A stretch of 64,000 bases of DNA. Source: Palsa-504 sp963739135. Its GTDB lineage: Bacteria > Actinomycetota > Actinomycetes > Streptosporangiales > Streptosporangiaceae. Positions 17,440-26,175 of the stretch are shown here, one piece after another; within the stretch, counting starts at the first letter, position 1; each line of letters starts with the position of its first letter. A program made the position numbers and the translations under genes. The notes beneath the pieces are model-generated. The model saw nothing but the letters and a program-made list of their open reading frames with translations. It had not been told where the DNA came from and made no database searches. The stretch covers positions 372,001 through 436,000 of the forward strand of contig CAVTZG010000013.1 of NCBI GenBank assembly GCA_963739135.1, given 5' to 3'.

Positions 17440-17972
17440 ATTTGCGGCTCGATTATTGCGACCGCCTGGTTGGGGAGGCGCACAGACGACCCCGGTTCGG
17501 GGCGCAGGCATCTTCGCCGGTGCCATGCGGTCAGGCGCCATTGTGGCTTGCGGCATCGCTGTGCGCTCCGCTGGTCGGCGGCCGTGCCGAGCGATCAGGT
17601 CTTGCTGGCCTGGCCTGGGCGGGCGCGGCCGGAGGCGAATCTCCCTAATGAGGTCCTGCACCGGCTCCGGAGGCAGTCCCGCAGATCGCCCCTGCCAGCG
17701 GGGACGCGCCGCGGCGCCGGAACGCGGGCGCACCCGGTACGCAGGGCCGTTGCCGGGGCCTCCTCGGCGGCGACAGCGCGCTCCGCGAGGCGGCGTCGTT
17801 AGTCCACCAGGTCGGTAGCTCTCGCAGCTGCCGCTCTTGGCCGCGTGACGGCCGCGTCCGGATCCGCCCCTGCATTGCTGACCTGGCACGAGGAATAATC
17901 GGTACGACATCCCAGGGTTGCCGTCGGCCGGGTCGGCGGCGGCCATCCCGCGCCGGTCTGGAGGAGGCCGCG
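17440..17972. other. 533-bp stretch without a recognisable gene
   Basis: It lies between the istB scar and a small monooxygenase-like gene. Open frames on both strands are arginine-rich shadows. No terminal repeats or motif could be recognised. It may be decayed insertion-sequence DNA. Confidence 0.45.
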
Positions 17973-18272
17973 ATGGAGGAGAACTTTGTCTGGATGACAA
18001 CGCGCCGGATCAAGCCAGGTACGCTGGCTGACTTCGAGCGGCTCTGGCGGCCCGAGCGCCATCCCGACGGCATGCTGCACGCGTACGCATACTGGTCTGA
18101 CGACGAGCAGGAGATCATCGGCGTGTCGTCGTGGGTCTCCCGGGAGGCATGTGATGAATGGCGGGCATCGTGGGAGGAAACACGCCGACGGGCGGCGATG
18201 GCTCCGTACGTCCTGAGCGAGCAGGAGGGGTTCTACCGCGGCCGCGAGCTGATCGTGCCGGAGCAGCCGTGA
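17973..18272 (+). CDS. small ABM-like (dimeric alpha+beta barrel) protein
   Basis: A 99-residue protein starting at ATG 17973, with GGAGG 12 bp before it. The pattern (FVWMTTRRIKPGTLADFERLW, then AYAYWSDDEQEIIGVSSWVS, then CDEWRASWEETRRRAAMAPYV) fits the antibiotic-biosynthesis-monooxygenase/dimeric ferredoxin-like barrel fold. Such proteins may be small oxygenases or binding proteins. No operon partner helps to choose. Confidence 0.65.
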   Translation: MEENFVWMTTRRIKPGTLADFERLWRPERHPDGMLHAYAYWSDDEQEIIGVSSWVSREACDEWRASWEETRRRAAMAPYVLSEQEGFYRGRELIVPEQP

Positions 18273-18550
18273 TCAGCCACGCGGGGTTCACCGCCATCGA
18301 TGACCTGGCGCACGGCGTCGGCGGCGGCTACCTACCGCCGGTCGTGCCAGCACCGGGCCGGGCGGGCGTTCAGACGGGAGAACTCCTCCTATCACCATGA
18401 ATCGCGTGTCGCACTGCCGTGATTGGCGCTCCTGACGCGCTGCTCGACCCAATCTGCGCGGTCCAACTGGTGGGCGGGTGAAGTCCAATAGCCGTCCATA
18501 ACGGGACTGAGCGCCGTGGCGACGACGGAGAACAAGACGCTGCGTGACGC

Positions 18551-18895
18551 CGGTACAACCCGAGCGCGTCGCCGGACGGGCTGCGCGGGCACGAGGGCAC
18601 CTTCTCGATGTGCACCTTCTTCTACGCCCTGGCCCGAGCCGGCCGGCTCACCGAAGCGGAGCTGACGTTCCAGAAGATGTTCACCTACGCCAACCACCTC
18701 GGCCTGTACTCCGAGGAAATCGGGCTCACCGGCGAGCAGCTCGGGAACTTCCCCCAGGCCTTCAGCCACCTGGCCTTCATCGGCGCCGCCATCAACCTGC
18801 ACTACCAGCTCGAGCACGGCGCCGGAAACCTGGCAGCTGCTCGGTTCCGCTCGCTGGTCTCAAACATGCTTGAACTCCTACGGTCGGGTGCATGA
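18551..18895 (+). pseudogene. GH15 glucoamylase-family, C-terminal remnant
   Basis: RYNPSASPDGLRGHEGTFSM, FFYALARAGRLTEAELTFQK and GEQLGNFPQAFSHLAFIGAA are the last conserved blocks of trehalase/glucoamylase-like GH15 enzymes. The catalytic-base Glu block GEQLGNFPQAFSHL is included, but the ~500 preceding residues are missing. A full-length relative is at 43912-45819. This is the clipped end of another paralogue. Confidence 0.8.
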
Positions 18896-18935
18896 CCGCT
18901 CAGGGTGAGCGGAACGCGAGACAGAGGGGCCTTCG

Positions 18936-19124
18936 ATGGCGGCACAGGGCGCGGGGCTGCTTGCCGGAGCGACCGGCACGGTTGGGCGCGAGGTGGTGGC
19001 CGGGCTGGCCGCCGCGGGCCCCGAGGTGCAGGCGGTCACCCGCAGCCCGGGGTCCGCGCGGCTGGCAGCCGGAGTCAAGGCTGTTCGCGGTGACCTGATG
19101 AATCCCGATAGCCTAACCGGGTAG
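18936..19124 (+). pseudogene. NmrA-like NAD(P)-binding protein, N-terminal remnant
   Basis: LLAGATGTVGREVVAGLAAA is the glycine-rich cofactor loop of NmrA/atypical SDR proteins, followed by VQAVTRSPGSARL and VRGDLMNPDSL, the expected second and third strands. It stops at residue 62 of a normal ~280. The stop lies where the integrase fragment on the other strand ends, so recombination probably removed the rest. Confidence 0.75.
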
Positions 19125-19694
19125 CGGCGCTGCGGGACGTGCTCCCCCGCCCGGGCCCCGAGTGGTAGCAGTAGAACTCCGCCAGCACCGACAACGCGTG
19201 GTTGACCGTGCCGGCGCATGCCCGGCCTGCAGGTAGGCCTTGCCCGTGCGCGGGTTCACCTCTCCCGGTACGGGCGCGCCTGGCCGGCGCTGGTCACGCG
19301 CCGGGCTGCGGGCGACCCGCAGCCACAGGACGAAGTCGCGGACATCGGGCCGCCGCGCCCGATCCCACGCAACACCGACCGCGGAACGTAACCGGAACCA
19401 CTGCAGCAGGTCATGGCCGTAGGACCGGCACGATGCGGCGCTATTGCCATAGGCCAGGAAGTCCCGCAGGAAGCTGCTGACCGCCCCCGATCGGCTCGCC
19501 GGTCTCAGCCGCGACCACCCACGGCAGCGCAGGATCCCTCGTCGCCCGGACCGATCCGGGCCGGGCAACAACCAGCGCCGCCATGTCCCGTCGCTGGACT
19601 GCCTCACCCGGCTCCACGCCATCTCCGTCCTCGAGATCAACAAGGACGAAGCCTGCCGCACCCGCACCTCCTCCCGCCGCGGATCGCACGACAA
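19113..19694 (-). pseudogene. tyrosine integrase, N-terminal fragment
   Basis: The segment SFLRDFLAYGNSAASCRSYG, then DLLQWFRLRSAVGVAWDRA and RRPDVRDFVLWLRVA is the SAM-like core-binding domain of an actinobacterial tyrosine integrase. GEVNPRTGKAYLQAGHAPAR continues it. The catalytic domain with its Arg, His and Tyr is missing. Its end coincides with the break in the NmrA-like gene. About 100 codons before the recognisable part are probably not coding. Confidence 0.7.
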
Positions 19695-19878
19695 GGAGCA
19701 GTTAGTGCGGTCAACGGATCATGAGCAGATAGGCGAGGCGGAACAGCGCGAGTGCCGAGGATAGAAGCCCAGGTCATGTGCTCTGCACTAGTTATGGCAC
19801 TACCCGGCGATCGATGTCGGCTATTGGTGACCGGCCAGACTGGTGGCACTACATCGAATGCATAGGGGAGAAGCTCAC

Positions 19879-19938
19879 ATGGACATGCGGCAGCTCGACG
19901 CGGTAACGGGCGCCTGGCGGAGAGGCGGGATCCGGTGA
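19879..19938 (+). CDS. 19-residue upstream ORF coupled to HAD-like gene
   Basis: An ATG at 19879, preceded by AGGGGAG, opens a 19-codon frame. Its TGA (19936-19938) overlaps the GTG start of the next gene, as in translational coupling. It could be a leader peptide or the last piece of a lost upstream gene. The evidence is positional only. Confidence 0.4.
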   Translation: MDMRQLDAVTGAWRRGGIR

Positions 19939-20450
19939 CAAGCGGCTATGCACGCGTTACCACGGAGGCTGACCTGTTCGCCAAGGCCAGGGAACTGTCG
20001 GTCAGGACGATCATCTTCGACGTGGAACCGCTGGTCGCGTACTGGCACGGCGGCCAGAAGTCCCTGGACCAGGGAGTGGCGCGTATCCTCGGCGAGGTCA
20101 AAGCGGTCCCGTCGGTGCGCGCGGTGGTCTTCGCGACCAACTCGGCCCGTCGCCCCACCGCCCTTCCGGCCTGCGACGGCATCCAGGTCAGGTACCTGGC
20201 CCAGGCCGGCAAGCCGTTGCGGACCGCGCCGTACCATGATCTGCCCAGGCCGGGCGCCGTGGCCGGTGATCAGCTCCCCACCGACGGGATACTCGCCTAT
20301 CGCCTCAATTTTTCGTTCCTGCACTACATGCCGCCGCTGACCGGTGTTCCGCTCGGGCCGGACCTCATGCACCGCTGGGGCGAGGTGGTGCGTCCGGTGC
20401 TGTTCCGGCGGCCAGCCTCGGCACCCGATCGCGACCGGCCCGGCTCATGA
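19935..20450 (+). CDS. HAD-superfamily-like protein with altered motif I
   Basis: A 171-residue protein with HAD phosphatase order. Motif I is FDVEPLVAYW, where the second Asp of DxD is replaced by Glu. Motif II is VFATNSARRP, and motif III/IV is AGDQLPTDGILAYRLNF. It resembles HAD-IIIA (YqeG-type) phosphatases in length and motif spacing. With the general acid/base changed, activity is uncertain; it could be slow, altered or lost. The GTG start overlaps the stop of a short upstream ORF. Confidence 0.7.
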   Translation: MTSGYARVTTEADLFAKARELSVRTIIFDVEPLVAYWHGGQKSLDQGVARILGEVKAVPSVRAVVFATNSARRPTALPACDGIQVRYLAQAGKPLRTAPYHDLPRPGAVAGDQLPTDGILAYRLNFSFLHYMPPLTGVPLGPDLMHRWGEVVRPVLFRRPASAPDRDRPGS

Positions 20451-20657
20451 CGGCTGGGCCCGGGTAACCGCGCGGGCTGGGTCGCGCCTGGTCAGCCGGG
20501 CGCTTACGGTGCCGGACCGGCCTGGGCAGCTGCCAGGAGGCGGCGCACCGAGGCTCGGCACCTACGCCGAGCCCCAGTGCTGACGCTGGCCTCGGAGGTG
20601 AAGGTGTGACGATCGAGGTGGCGGCCCGGCACGGGCAGGCGACGCCCCCACCGGTCC

Positions 20658-21071
20658 CTAGCTCTTGAGCGCTTCCTGCAGCCCGCTGGTGATTTCGTCG
20701 GTCGTGGCAGCCACGTTGCGCTTGACTACCTTGTCGGCTTTCGTGAGCGCCTTGTCGAGCGCCTTTTCGATCGTCGGCTCGCCCACCGCGATCAGCCCTG
20801 CCTGGCTGGCGGTGAGTTGCTCGGCCAGCTCGTGAAGCTCCTTGCGCGGCAGAGTCCCGCCGCCGAACCATTCAGGGATGACACGGACGCGCGGGCGATC
20901 CAGCCGTTTGGCCACGTGGGGTTTGCCGTTCTCCTTGTCGATCACCGCCGCGTCGACCTCGCCGATCACCTTGTCCTTGTGCAGCTGCTCGATGGCATCC
21001 AGGTCTGCCTCCGCGGACGAGAGGCTCTCGTAACTTGCGGCGTAGACCACCATGGGCTTCTTGTCGGCCAC
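20658..21071 (-). CDS. DUF1269-like protein
   Basis: A 137-residue protein. Its first half (MVVYAASYESLSSAEADLDA, then DAAVIDKENGKPHVAKRLDR) matches the soluble start of DUF1269 proteins, which often go with stress or membrane genes in actinobacteria. The glycine-rich membrane hairpin normally following is replaced by a charged helical region (LPRKELHELAEQL, VGEPTIEKALDKALTKADKV). Role unknown. It is read leftward, with GGAGATGTCG before the ATG, and precedes no obvious operon. Confidence 0.7.
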   Translation of the reverse strand: MADKKPMVVYAASYESLSSAEADLDAIEQLHKDKVIGEVDAAVIDKENGKPHVAKRLDRPRVRVIPEWFGGGTLPRKELHELAEQLTASQAGLIAVGEPTIEKALDKALTKADKVVKRNVAATTDEITSGLQEALKS

Positions 21072-21091
21072 GACATCTCCTTAATCTCGGG

Positions 21092-21418
21092 TCATCCGAC
21101 GGATGGTTCAGGACCAGCGTGTTGAGCACCACGCCCAGGACCACCTGGTCCACCCGGTAGGATCAGCAGCCCGCTGAGGCTTGCCTCCACGATGCCCAGC
21201 CCGCCCGGGGTGATGGGCAACAGCGCGACGATGCCGGCGGCGGAGTAGGCCAGCAGCACCAGGGACGGCCGCGGGCTGGCTCCGGTGGCGCGCAGCGCGG
21301 CCAGCAGGCAGCCGTAGTCGAAGCCGAGCCGGCCGGCAGTCAGCACGACCGCCTGCCGCCATTTGCGGCCCAGCACCGCCCTGATCGTGTCGCGTTCGGC
21401 CAGCAGCCGCTGGTCCAG
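21092..21418 (-). pseudogene. LPG synthase/flippase-type membrane protein, C-terminal remnant
   Basis: VLTAGRLGFDYGCLLAALRA, LVLLAYSAAGIVALLPITPG and GLGIVEASLSGLLILPG are late transmembrane blocks of the lysylphosphatidylglycerol flippase family (UPF0104). The TPGGLGxVE motif is unmistakable. N-terminal helices are missing, and the end drifts out of frame before the usual SYWLPLP block. It lies beside a complete family member at 21870-24266. Confidence 0.75.
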
Positions 21419-21435
21419 GCCGGTCGGCGTAGCGG

Positions 21436-21765
21436 TGCAGCAGCTGCTGCTGGCCTGGGTCGGGGCACTCGGCGATGACCCAGGCGGTCCAGCGTTCCAG
21501 CCTGCTCATCTGCTCGTCGCGTTCCGGCAGCGTCCCGATAGCGACTAGGACGCTGCGCAGGTGCTCGACTGTCTTGCCGGCGGGCAGCTCGTCGAGGGCG
21601 CGGTGGGTGAGTTCCTTCCCGGCCAGCCGGCGCATGATCGCCGGGGCGGCGCTCTTGTTCAGCCATGCCTCGACGGTGGCGGGCCGGTCCGCGGCCGCCA
21701 GGGCCGGGTAGAGGGCTTGCAGTTCGGGGCGGATCTGGGCCCAGCAGGCCCCCGCAAACGATCAT
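21436..21765 (-). pseudogene. fragment of an integrase-associated actinobacterial protein
   Basis: An open frame without a start reads LQALYPALAAADRPATVEAW, MRRLAGKELTHRALDELPAG, KTVEHLRSVLVAIGTLPERD and CPDPGQQQLLHRYA. I recognise this pattern (a DPxHRQVLHRYA-type ending) from proteins found near actinobacterial recombinases. Family function is not known to me. Both ends are missing, and the downstream end abuts the flippase remnant. Confidence 0.5.
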
Positions 21766-21869
21766 GAATTGCTAGTGGACGACTTTGCCGGGGCCCCCTT
21801 GGGATGCCTCCACGACGAGCTTCCAGCGGCTACCCTCGTCATTCCATGCTGTCTCCCGGTCGGCGGAAC

Positions 21870-24266
21870 TCACACGGCCTGCTCGCGCTCCAGATACCTC
21901 AGGGCCGCCCAGCCGAACGGGATGGGAAGCCAGAATGTCACCAGCCGGAACAGCAGCACCGCGCTGGCCGCGGCCGCGCCCGGCACGCCCGCGGCCGTGA
22001 GCCCGGCGGTCAGCGCCGCTTCCACCGCGCCGATGCCGCCAGGAGTGGGCACGATCGAGCTGATGGCGCTGCCGGTCAGGTACACCACGCCGATTTTCGC
22101 GATCGGCGCCGACCGGCCGAACGCCGCCACGCAGGCGGCCAGGCAGAAGATGTAGGACAGGCTCAGCAGCAGCGTGCCACCGATGCCGCGGGCGAGCTTT
22201 TTCGGCTGCTGCGCGACCTCGAGCAGCCGCGGCAGCACCTGCCCCAGCATCGGCGACAGGCGGGCGCGCAGCATCCGCCGCCCGGCGGGGATGGCCAGCA
22301 CCACGAGCGCGATGAGGACGAGCCCGCCCAGCACGAACCAGGTCCACCGCGGCGGCTGGGCCGGTTTGCTGCCCGAGCTGCCGGCGATCGCGGCGAACAC
22401 GAGGATCAGCAGGACGTGCAGGACGAACGCGACCACCTGGGATACGCCCACGCTGGCCGCCGCGACCGCCGCGGAGATCTTCTGGCGCTGCAGGTACCTG
22501 ATGTTCAGCGTCGCCCCGCCGACGGCGGCGGGGGTCACCAGCGTGACGAAGGAGCTGGCCAGCTGCGCGAGCAGGGTGAGGCGGAAGCTCAGCTGCCCGG
22601 GGACGAACCCGATCAGCGCCTCCGTGGCGGCGACGTAGGTGACCGCCGACAGGGCCAGCGCGGCGATGCCCCAGCGCCAGTCCGCCTTGTGCAGCACGCT
22701 CCCGAGACTGGCCCGCTCCAGCTCGCCGGCCAGCAGGTAGACGGCGGCGACGCTGGCGACCAGCGTCACCAGGGTGCGCGGCCGGATGCGTTCCAGCTGG
22801 ACGGGCTCGACCTCGCGGCCCGGCACCGCCGCGAGCAGCCGGGTGCGCAGCGCGGGCAGCACGTCGCGGCGGCGGCGCAGCGCTTTACGAGTGGGACGGG
22901 CCAGCGCGACCGGCTGCAGCAGCGACACCACTGCCACCAGGTCGTCCGCGCTCATCTTCTCCACCGCCAGGTCGGCGGCGCGGTCCGGCCCGACGATAAG
23001 GGCGAGCTCGGCGAGGAGCTGGGCCACGTCCAGGCGGATCTGCAGGTCGCTGGCTTCTACGTCGCCGTCGCCCGGGTCGAGCAGCATGGCCTGGCCGTCG
23101 TCGGTGAGCAGGATGCGATCCGCGGTCAGGCCCCGGTGCGTGACCTTGTGGGCGTGCAGCCGGCCGACCGCATCCCAGATCTGGCTGAGCTCGGCGTCGC
23201 TGCAGCCGGGATTCCGCTGGGCCAGTGTCGTCCCGTCGTGGTGCTCATAGGCCAGCACGGAGGCTTCAGGACCGGCCCGGACCAGGGCGCGCAGCCGGGG
23301 CGTGGGCGCGCCCGCGTCCTCGGCCGCGTAGGACAGCAGGGCCCGGCGCTCGACCGCGTGCTCCACGGTCAGCGGGGCGTTGCGGGACACCTGCCCGCGC
23401 ACCCGCACCCTCCGGTACAGCCGGTAGACGGCGCCGGCCGCCTGCTGGTCCCGGTCGTACACGACGACGTCCAGCCGGCCGCCGTCTCCCTTGGTTGTGA
23501 CCGCGTAGTGGCGCGATGGGTTTCCCTGGCGGGGTTCCTGGCGGCGGACCCGCCGTATCGCGGTCACCGGCAGGCCGGCGGCGGCCAGCGCGCCCGCGAT
23601 CTCCAGGGCGCCCGGCCGCTGCGACGCGGAGCCCGCGGCGTACCGGACGGCGAGGCCGATCGCGCGGCCTCCGATCACCGTGATCAGCAAGGTCAGCACG
23701 GTGGTGTGCAACCCTCCCACGTGCACGATCGCGTACACGGCGATCGCCGCCCACAGGGCGTTCCGCCAGTACGGCAAGCCGGCCAGGCCGACCATGGTGG
23801 CGTAGGCGACCAGGCCCGCCAGGTAAGGGTCGAGCGCCGCGGCGTGGCTCGTGCCCGGACGGGCCATGATGATCGCGTCGTAGAGCCGGCTGGCGGCGGG
23901 CCGCGTGAGCAGGTCGTTGGCCACCGCCGTCAGGACAACGGCCAGGACGCCGGTGGCCGCCGCCTCGGCGAGCCGCCGGAACTGGCGCCGGACGAGCAAC
24001 TGGACGGCCATGGCCACCGGCAGGATGAGCAGGGCGAACAGCGCCAGCGGAGCGACCACGACGAGCAGCGCATGCGGCAGCCGGCGGCTCGCGCCCACGA
24101 TGTCGGTCTCCACGCCGGACGTGGTGGCGCTGGCCGCGATGCCGGCCACCGCCAGCGCGACGATCCCGATGCAGGACAAGATGCAGCGCAGCAGGTCGAC
24201 CGGCTTGCGGATGCGGCGCTCGAGCTGATCCTCGACCTCGATCTCACCTGGCTGCGGTGCCGTCAC
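21870..24266 (-). CDS. MprF-type flippase with embedded pseudokinase domain
   Basis: A 798-residue membrane protein with GTG start at 24266. Order: five or so N-terminal transmembrane helices; a cytosolic kinase-like domain of about 250 residues; then the UPF0104/lysylphosphatidylglycerol synthase membrane domain with TPGGIGAVEAALTAGL and the ending VTFWLPIPFGWAALRYLE. In the kinase part the catalytic loop reads THRGLTADRILL, so HRD has become HRG, and the metal loop is LLDPGDGD. That suggests a lipid- or nucleotide-binding pseudokinase. Family members move (amino-acylated) lipids across the membrane. No aminoacyl-transferase domain is present. A diacylglycerol kinase and PAP2 phosphatase lie upstream. 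Confidence 0.8.
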   Translation of the reverse strand: MTAPQPGEIEVEDQLERRIRKPVDLLRCILSCIGIVALAVAGIAASATTSGVETDIVGASRRLPHALLVVVAPLALFALLILPVAMAVQLLVRRQFRRLAEAAATGVLAVVLTAVANDLLTRPAASRLYDAIIMARPGTSHAAALDPYLAGLVAYATMVGLAGLPYWRNALWAAIAVYAIVHVGGLHTTVLTLLITVIGGRAIGLAVRYAAGSASQRPGALEIAGALAAAGLPVTAIRRVRRQEPRQGNPSRHYAVTTKGDGGRLDVVVYDRDQQAAGAVYRLYRRVRVRGQVSRNAPLTVEHAVERRALLSYAAEDAGAPTPRLRALVRAGPEASVLAYEHHDGTTLAQRNPGCSDAELSQIWDAVGRLHAHKVTHRGLTADRILLTDDGQAMLLDPGDGDVEASDLQIRLDVAQLLAELALIVGPDRAADLAVEKMSADDLVAVVSLLQPVALARPTRKALRRRRDVLPALRTRLLAAVPGREVEPVQLERIRPRTLVTLVASVAAVYLLAGELERASLGSVLHKADWRWGIAALALSAVTYVAATEALIGFVPGQLSFRLTLLAQLASSFVTLVTPAAVGGATLNIRYLQRQKISAAVAAASVGVSQVVAFVLHVLLILVFAAIAGSSGSKPAQPPRWTWFVLGGLVLIALVVLAIPAGRRMLRARLSPMLGQVLPRLLEVAQQPKKLARGIGGTLLLSLSYIFCLAACVAAFGRSAPIAKIGVVYLTGSAISSIVPTPGGIGAVEAALTAGLTAAGVPGAAAASAVLLFRLVTFWLPIPFGWAALRYLEREQAV

Positions 24267-24606
24267 GGCACCATCGTTTCACCTGGTGCTCGGCCTCGGT
24301 CCGCGGCATCGCGACATCTGGGTTCTCCCACCGTTCCTCAAGGGGATGCCAGCGGTGGATGGCGAATTCCGCCTGGAAGTGGTGCCGGGCCAGCACGTCG
24401 CTGGCGATCCGCTCAGCCTGCCGGGCGGCGACCTCTGCCCCGGCTTACAGGAAGACCTGAGAGCCGCCTGCGCCCGCCGCGATGTTGTAACCCAGCCGAC
24501 GGCGGGCATCTTCAGCCAGCTTGCGCCGGGGAAACAGTATCTTGGCCCGTTACGCCTGCGCCCGGTCTGTGAACGAGATGGTCACCCGCCAGTCATCGTG
24601 GTCCAT
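24244..24606 (-). pseudogene. conserved small actinobacterial protein with two internal TAA stops
   Basis: From the ATG at 24606 one frame reads a coherent 120-codon protein: HDDWRVTISFTDRAQA, stop, RAKILFPRRKLAEDARRRLG, NIAAGAGGSQVFL, stop, AGAEVAARQAERIASDVLAR, then FAIHRWHPLEERWENP. Both breaks are TAA, at positions where the family appears to have Gln and Tyr. No frameshift exists, so point mutations (or a very unusual decoding event) explain it. Its 3' end overlaps the flippase start by 23 bp. Confidence 0.65.
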
Positions 24607-24737
24607 TGTGGCCCGACTGTAGCGCGCGCACGCGCCCAGCCTCCGGGATGCCCCGGGTTACACCTCGTTCGTCTTCTTCACGGTGGCTGCTGACGGCACG
24701 ATACGGGTCGCGGCCGTGCGGGCCGCAGGCTTCCAGG

Positions 24738-25697
24738 TCAGCGGGCTTGGCTGCCGCGCGCCGGGGGCGGGGGGCCGGGGAGGTGGGGGCGCGCTGATGG
24801 CGAGGCGCCGGGGTGGCGGGAGGAGATCCGGACCCGCAGCGCCCCGGGCCGGATGGCGAACCGCAGCGGCGGACTGAGGTCCACCGCCTCGCCATCGACA
24901 CCGGCGTGCACCGCCGCCGGGGCATTGACCTCCAGCCGCGGCGTGCTCCAGGCCCGGCCTGGAGCGTGCGGCCTGCCGCCGGGTGCGTCGAGGGCGACGA
25001 TGCCGAGCTGGCCGGTGTCGAGCGCCGGGCGGGTGCCGGTGACCAGCGGGCGATCCAGCGCGTAGGGGTTGTTCGACACGAGCACGACGGCGAGATCCCG
25101 ATACTCGCGCCCCAGGTCATCGACCAGGCGCAGCTCAGGCGCCTCCGTACTTGGGCCCATTACCGCAGCCGCGGTCGCCAGCAGCGTGCGCACCTTGGCG
25201 TCGCGATAGGCCGGGCTGCGGACCGCCTCGCCGTAGATGCCGAGCGAGACATTGTTGAGAAACAAGCGGCCGTTCACCTCCGCCATGTCGATCTGGCGCT
25301 CGACCCCGCCGGTGAACGCGTCCAGAGCGCCGGCCAGGTCATGCCGGTCCACCCCCAGGTCGAGCGCGAAGTGGTTGCGGGTCCCGGCCGGAACGCACAC
25401 GAACGGGATCCCGTGCGCGGCCGCCGCGGCGGCCACGACCGCCAGCGACCCGTCACCGCCGGCCATCCCGAGCGCGTCTGCGCCGGCCGCCACGGCTTCA
25501 TGGGCCAGCGCGGCCAGGTCCTGGCCGGGGGCGAGGATGACGGTCTCGATCCCCTTTTCGCGCGCCCGGTCGGCAAGCCCGGCGCGCTCGGCCGTGCCGT
25601 CGCCCGACCTCGGATTGACGAACAACACGGGCCGACGCGGCGGATCTGCGGGCCGCCAGCCTGAGGTGGCGCCCATCGGGGCGCGGGGCAGATTCAC
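24738..25697 (-). CDS. diacylglycerol/sphingosine kinase-family lipid kinase
   Basis: A 319-residue DAGK-catalytic-domain protein, phosphorylating a lipid alcohol with ATP. The nucleotide region VLFVNPRSGDGTAERAGLAD and the GGDGSL loop (LGMAGGDGSLAVVAA) are present, then PFVCVPAGTRNHFALDLGVD, typical of YegS/DgkB kinases, and the C-terminal beta-sandwich. I prefer the GTG at 25697: it overlaps the previous stop (GTGA) and follows GGAAG. The open frame upstream to 26150 belongs to a different gene's territory. A truncated paralogue lies at 28.1-28.5 kb. Confidence 0.85.
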   Translation of the reverse strand: MNLPRAPMGATSGWRPADPPRRPVLFVNPRSGDGTAERAGLADRAREKGIETVILAPGQDLAALAHEAVAAGADALGMAGGDGSLAVVAAAAAAHGIPFVCVPAGTRNHFALDLGVDRHDLAGALDAFTGGVERQIDMAEVNGRLFLNNVSLGIYGEAVRSPAYRDAKVRTLLATAAAVMGPSTEAPELRLVDDLGREYRDLAVVLVSNNPYALDRPLVTGTRPALDTGQLGIVALDAPGGRPHAPGRAWSTPRLEVNAPAAVHAGVDGEAVDLSPPLRFAIRPGALRVRISSRHPGASPSARPHLPGPPPPARGSQAR

Positions 25698-25987
25698 CTG
25701 GGGCTTCCTTTGGATTTGATGCGAAGGTAGGCCACGGCACCGGCAGGCAGCGGCAGCCAGTACCTCACCAGCCGGTAGCCCAGTACGGCAAGGACCGCCG
25801 TCGCCCGGGCTCCCAGCAGGAACATGAGGCCCCACGCGGCAAGGACCAGGGCGAGAGCGGTGCCCACGATCACCAGGTATACGCCGCGGTCGGCATCCAC
25901 CGCGACACCGCCCCGTGCGCAGCCAGGCATAATCACAAGACCCGCGGCGAGAACAGCACATGCGGGGACTTTGGCGCGGTACGTCAT
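25694..25987 (-). CDS. small membrane protein with flippase-like C-terminus
   Basis: From ATG 25987 the 97-residue product has a signal-like N-terminus (VPACAVLAAGLVIMPGCARG, possibly a lipobox), a second helix (GVYLVIVGTALALVLAAWGL), then AVLGYRLVRYWLPLPAGAVA. That last block is the usual final helix of UPF0104 lipid flippases. It may be a mini-protein built from, or left over from, such a gene. It overlaps the lipid kinase by 4 bp, suggesting coupling and a shared membrane-lipid role. Confidence 0.6.
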   Translation of the reverse strand: MTYRAKVPACAVLAAGLVIMPGCARGGVAVDADRGVYLVIVGTALALVLAAWGLMFLLGARATAVLAVLGYRLVRYWLPLPAGAVAYLRIKSKGSPR

Positions 25988-26175
25988 GTGTACTCCGGTT
26001 CCTGCGGCTACTCGCCAGACCCTTTGACGCTCCGCCGCGTGGCCAGAGCATCGTATTGGGCAGAATGCCGCCAGGGTCGGCAGCAGGTCGGCAGCGAGAC
26101 CAAACCCGGATTTCAAGCTGACTCGTCCGGACGGCAGACCAGCAGCTCATCTGAGGTCGTGCCCGCCGCAGTTCA

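Noticed and set aside
17399..17818. 139-codon plus-strand frame next to the istB scar
   Set aside because: Overlaps the istB tail in antisense and is Arg/Pro-rich with no motif.
21804..24572. 922-codon open frame on the plus strand
   Set aside because: It is the antisense shadow of the flippase/pseudokinase gene; composition is Arg/Gln/Gly-rich with no family motif, whereas the minus frame has clear helices and motifs.
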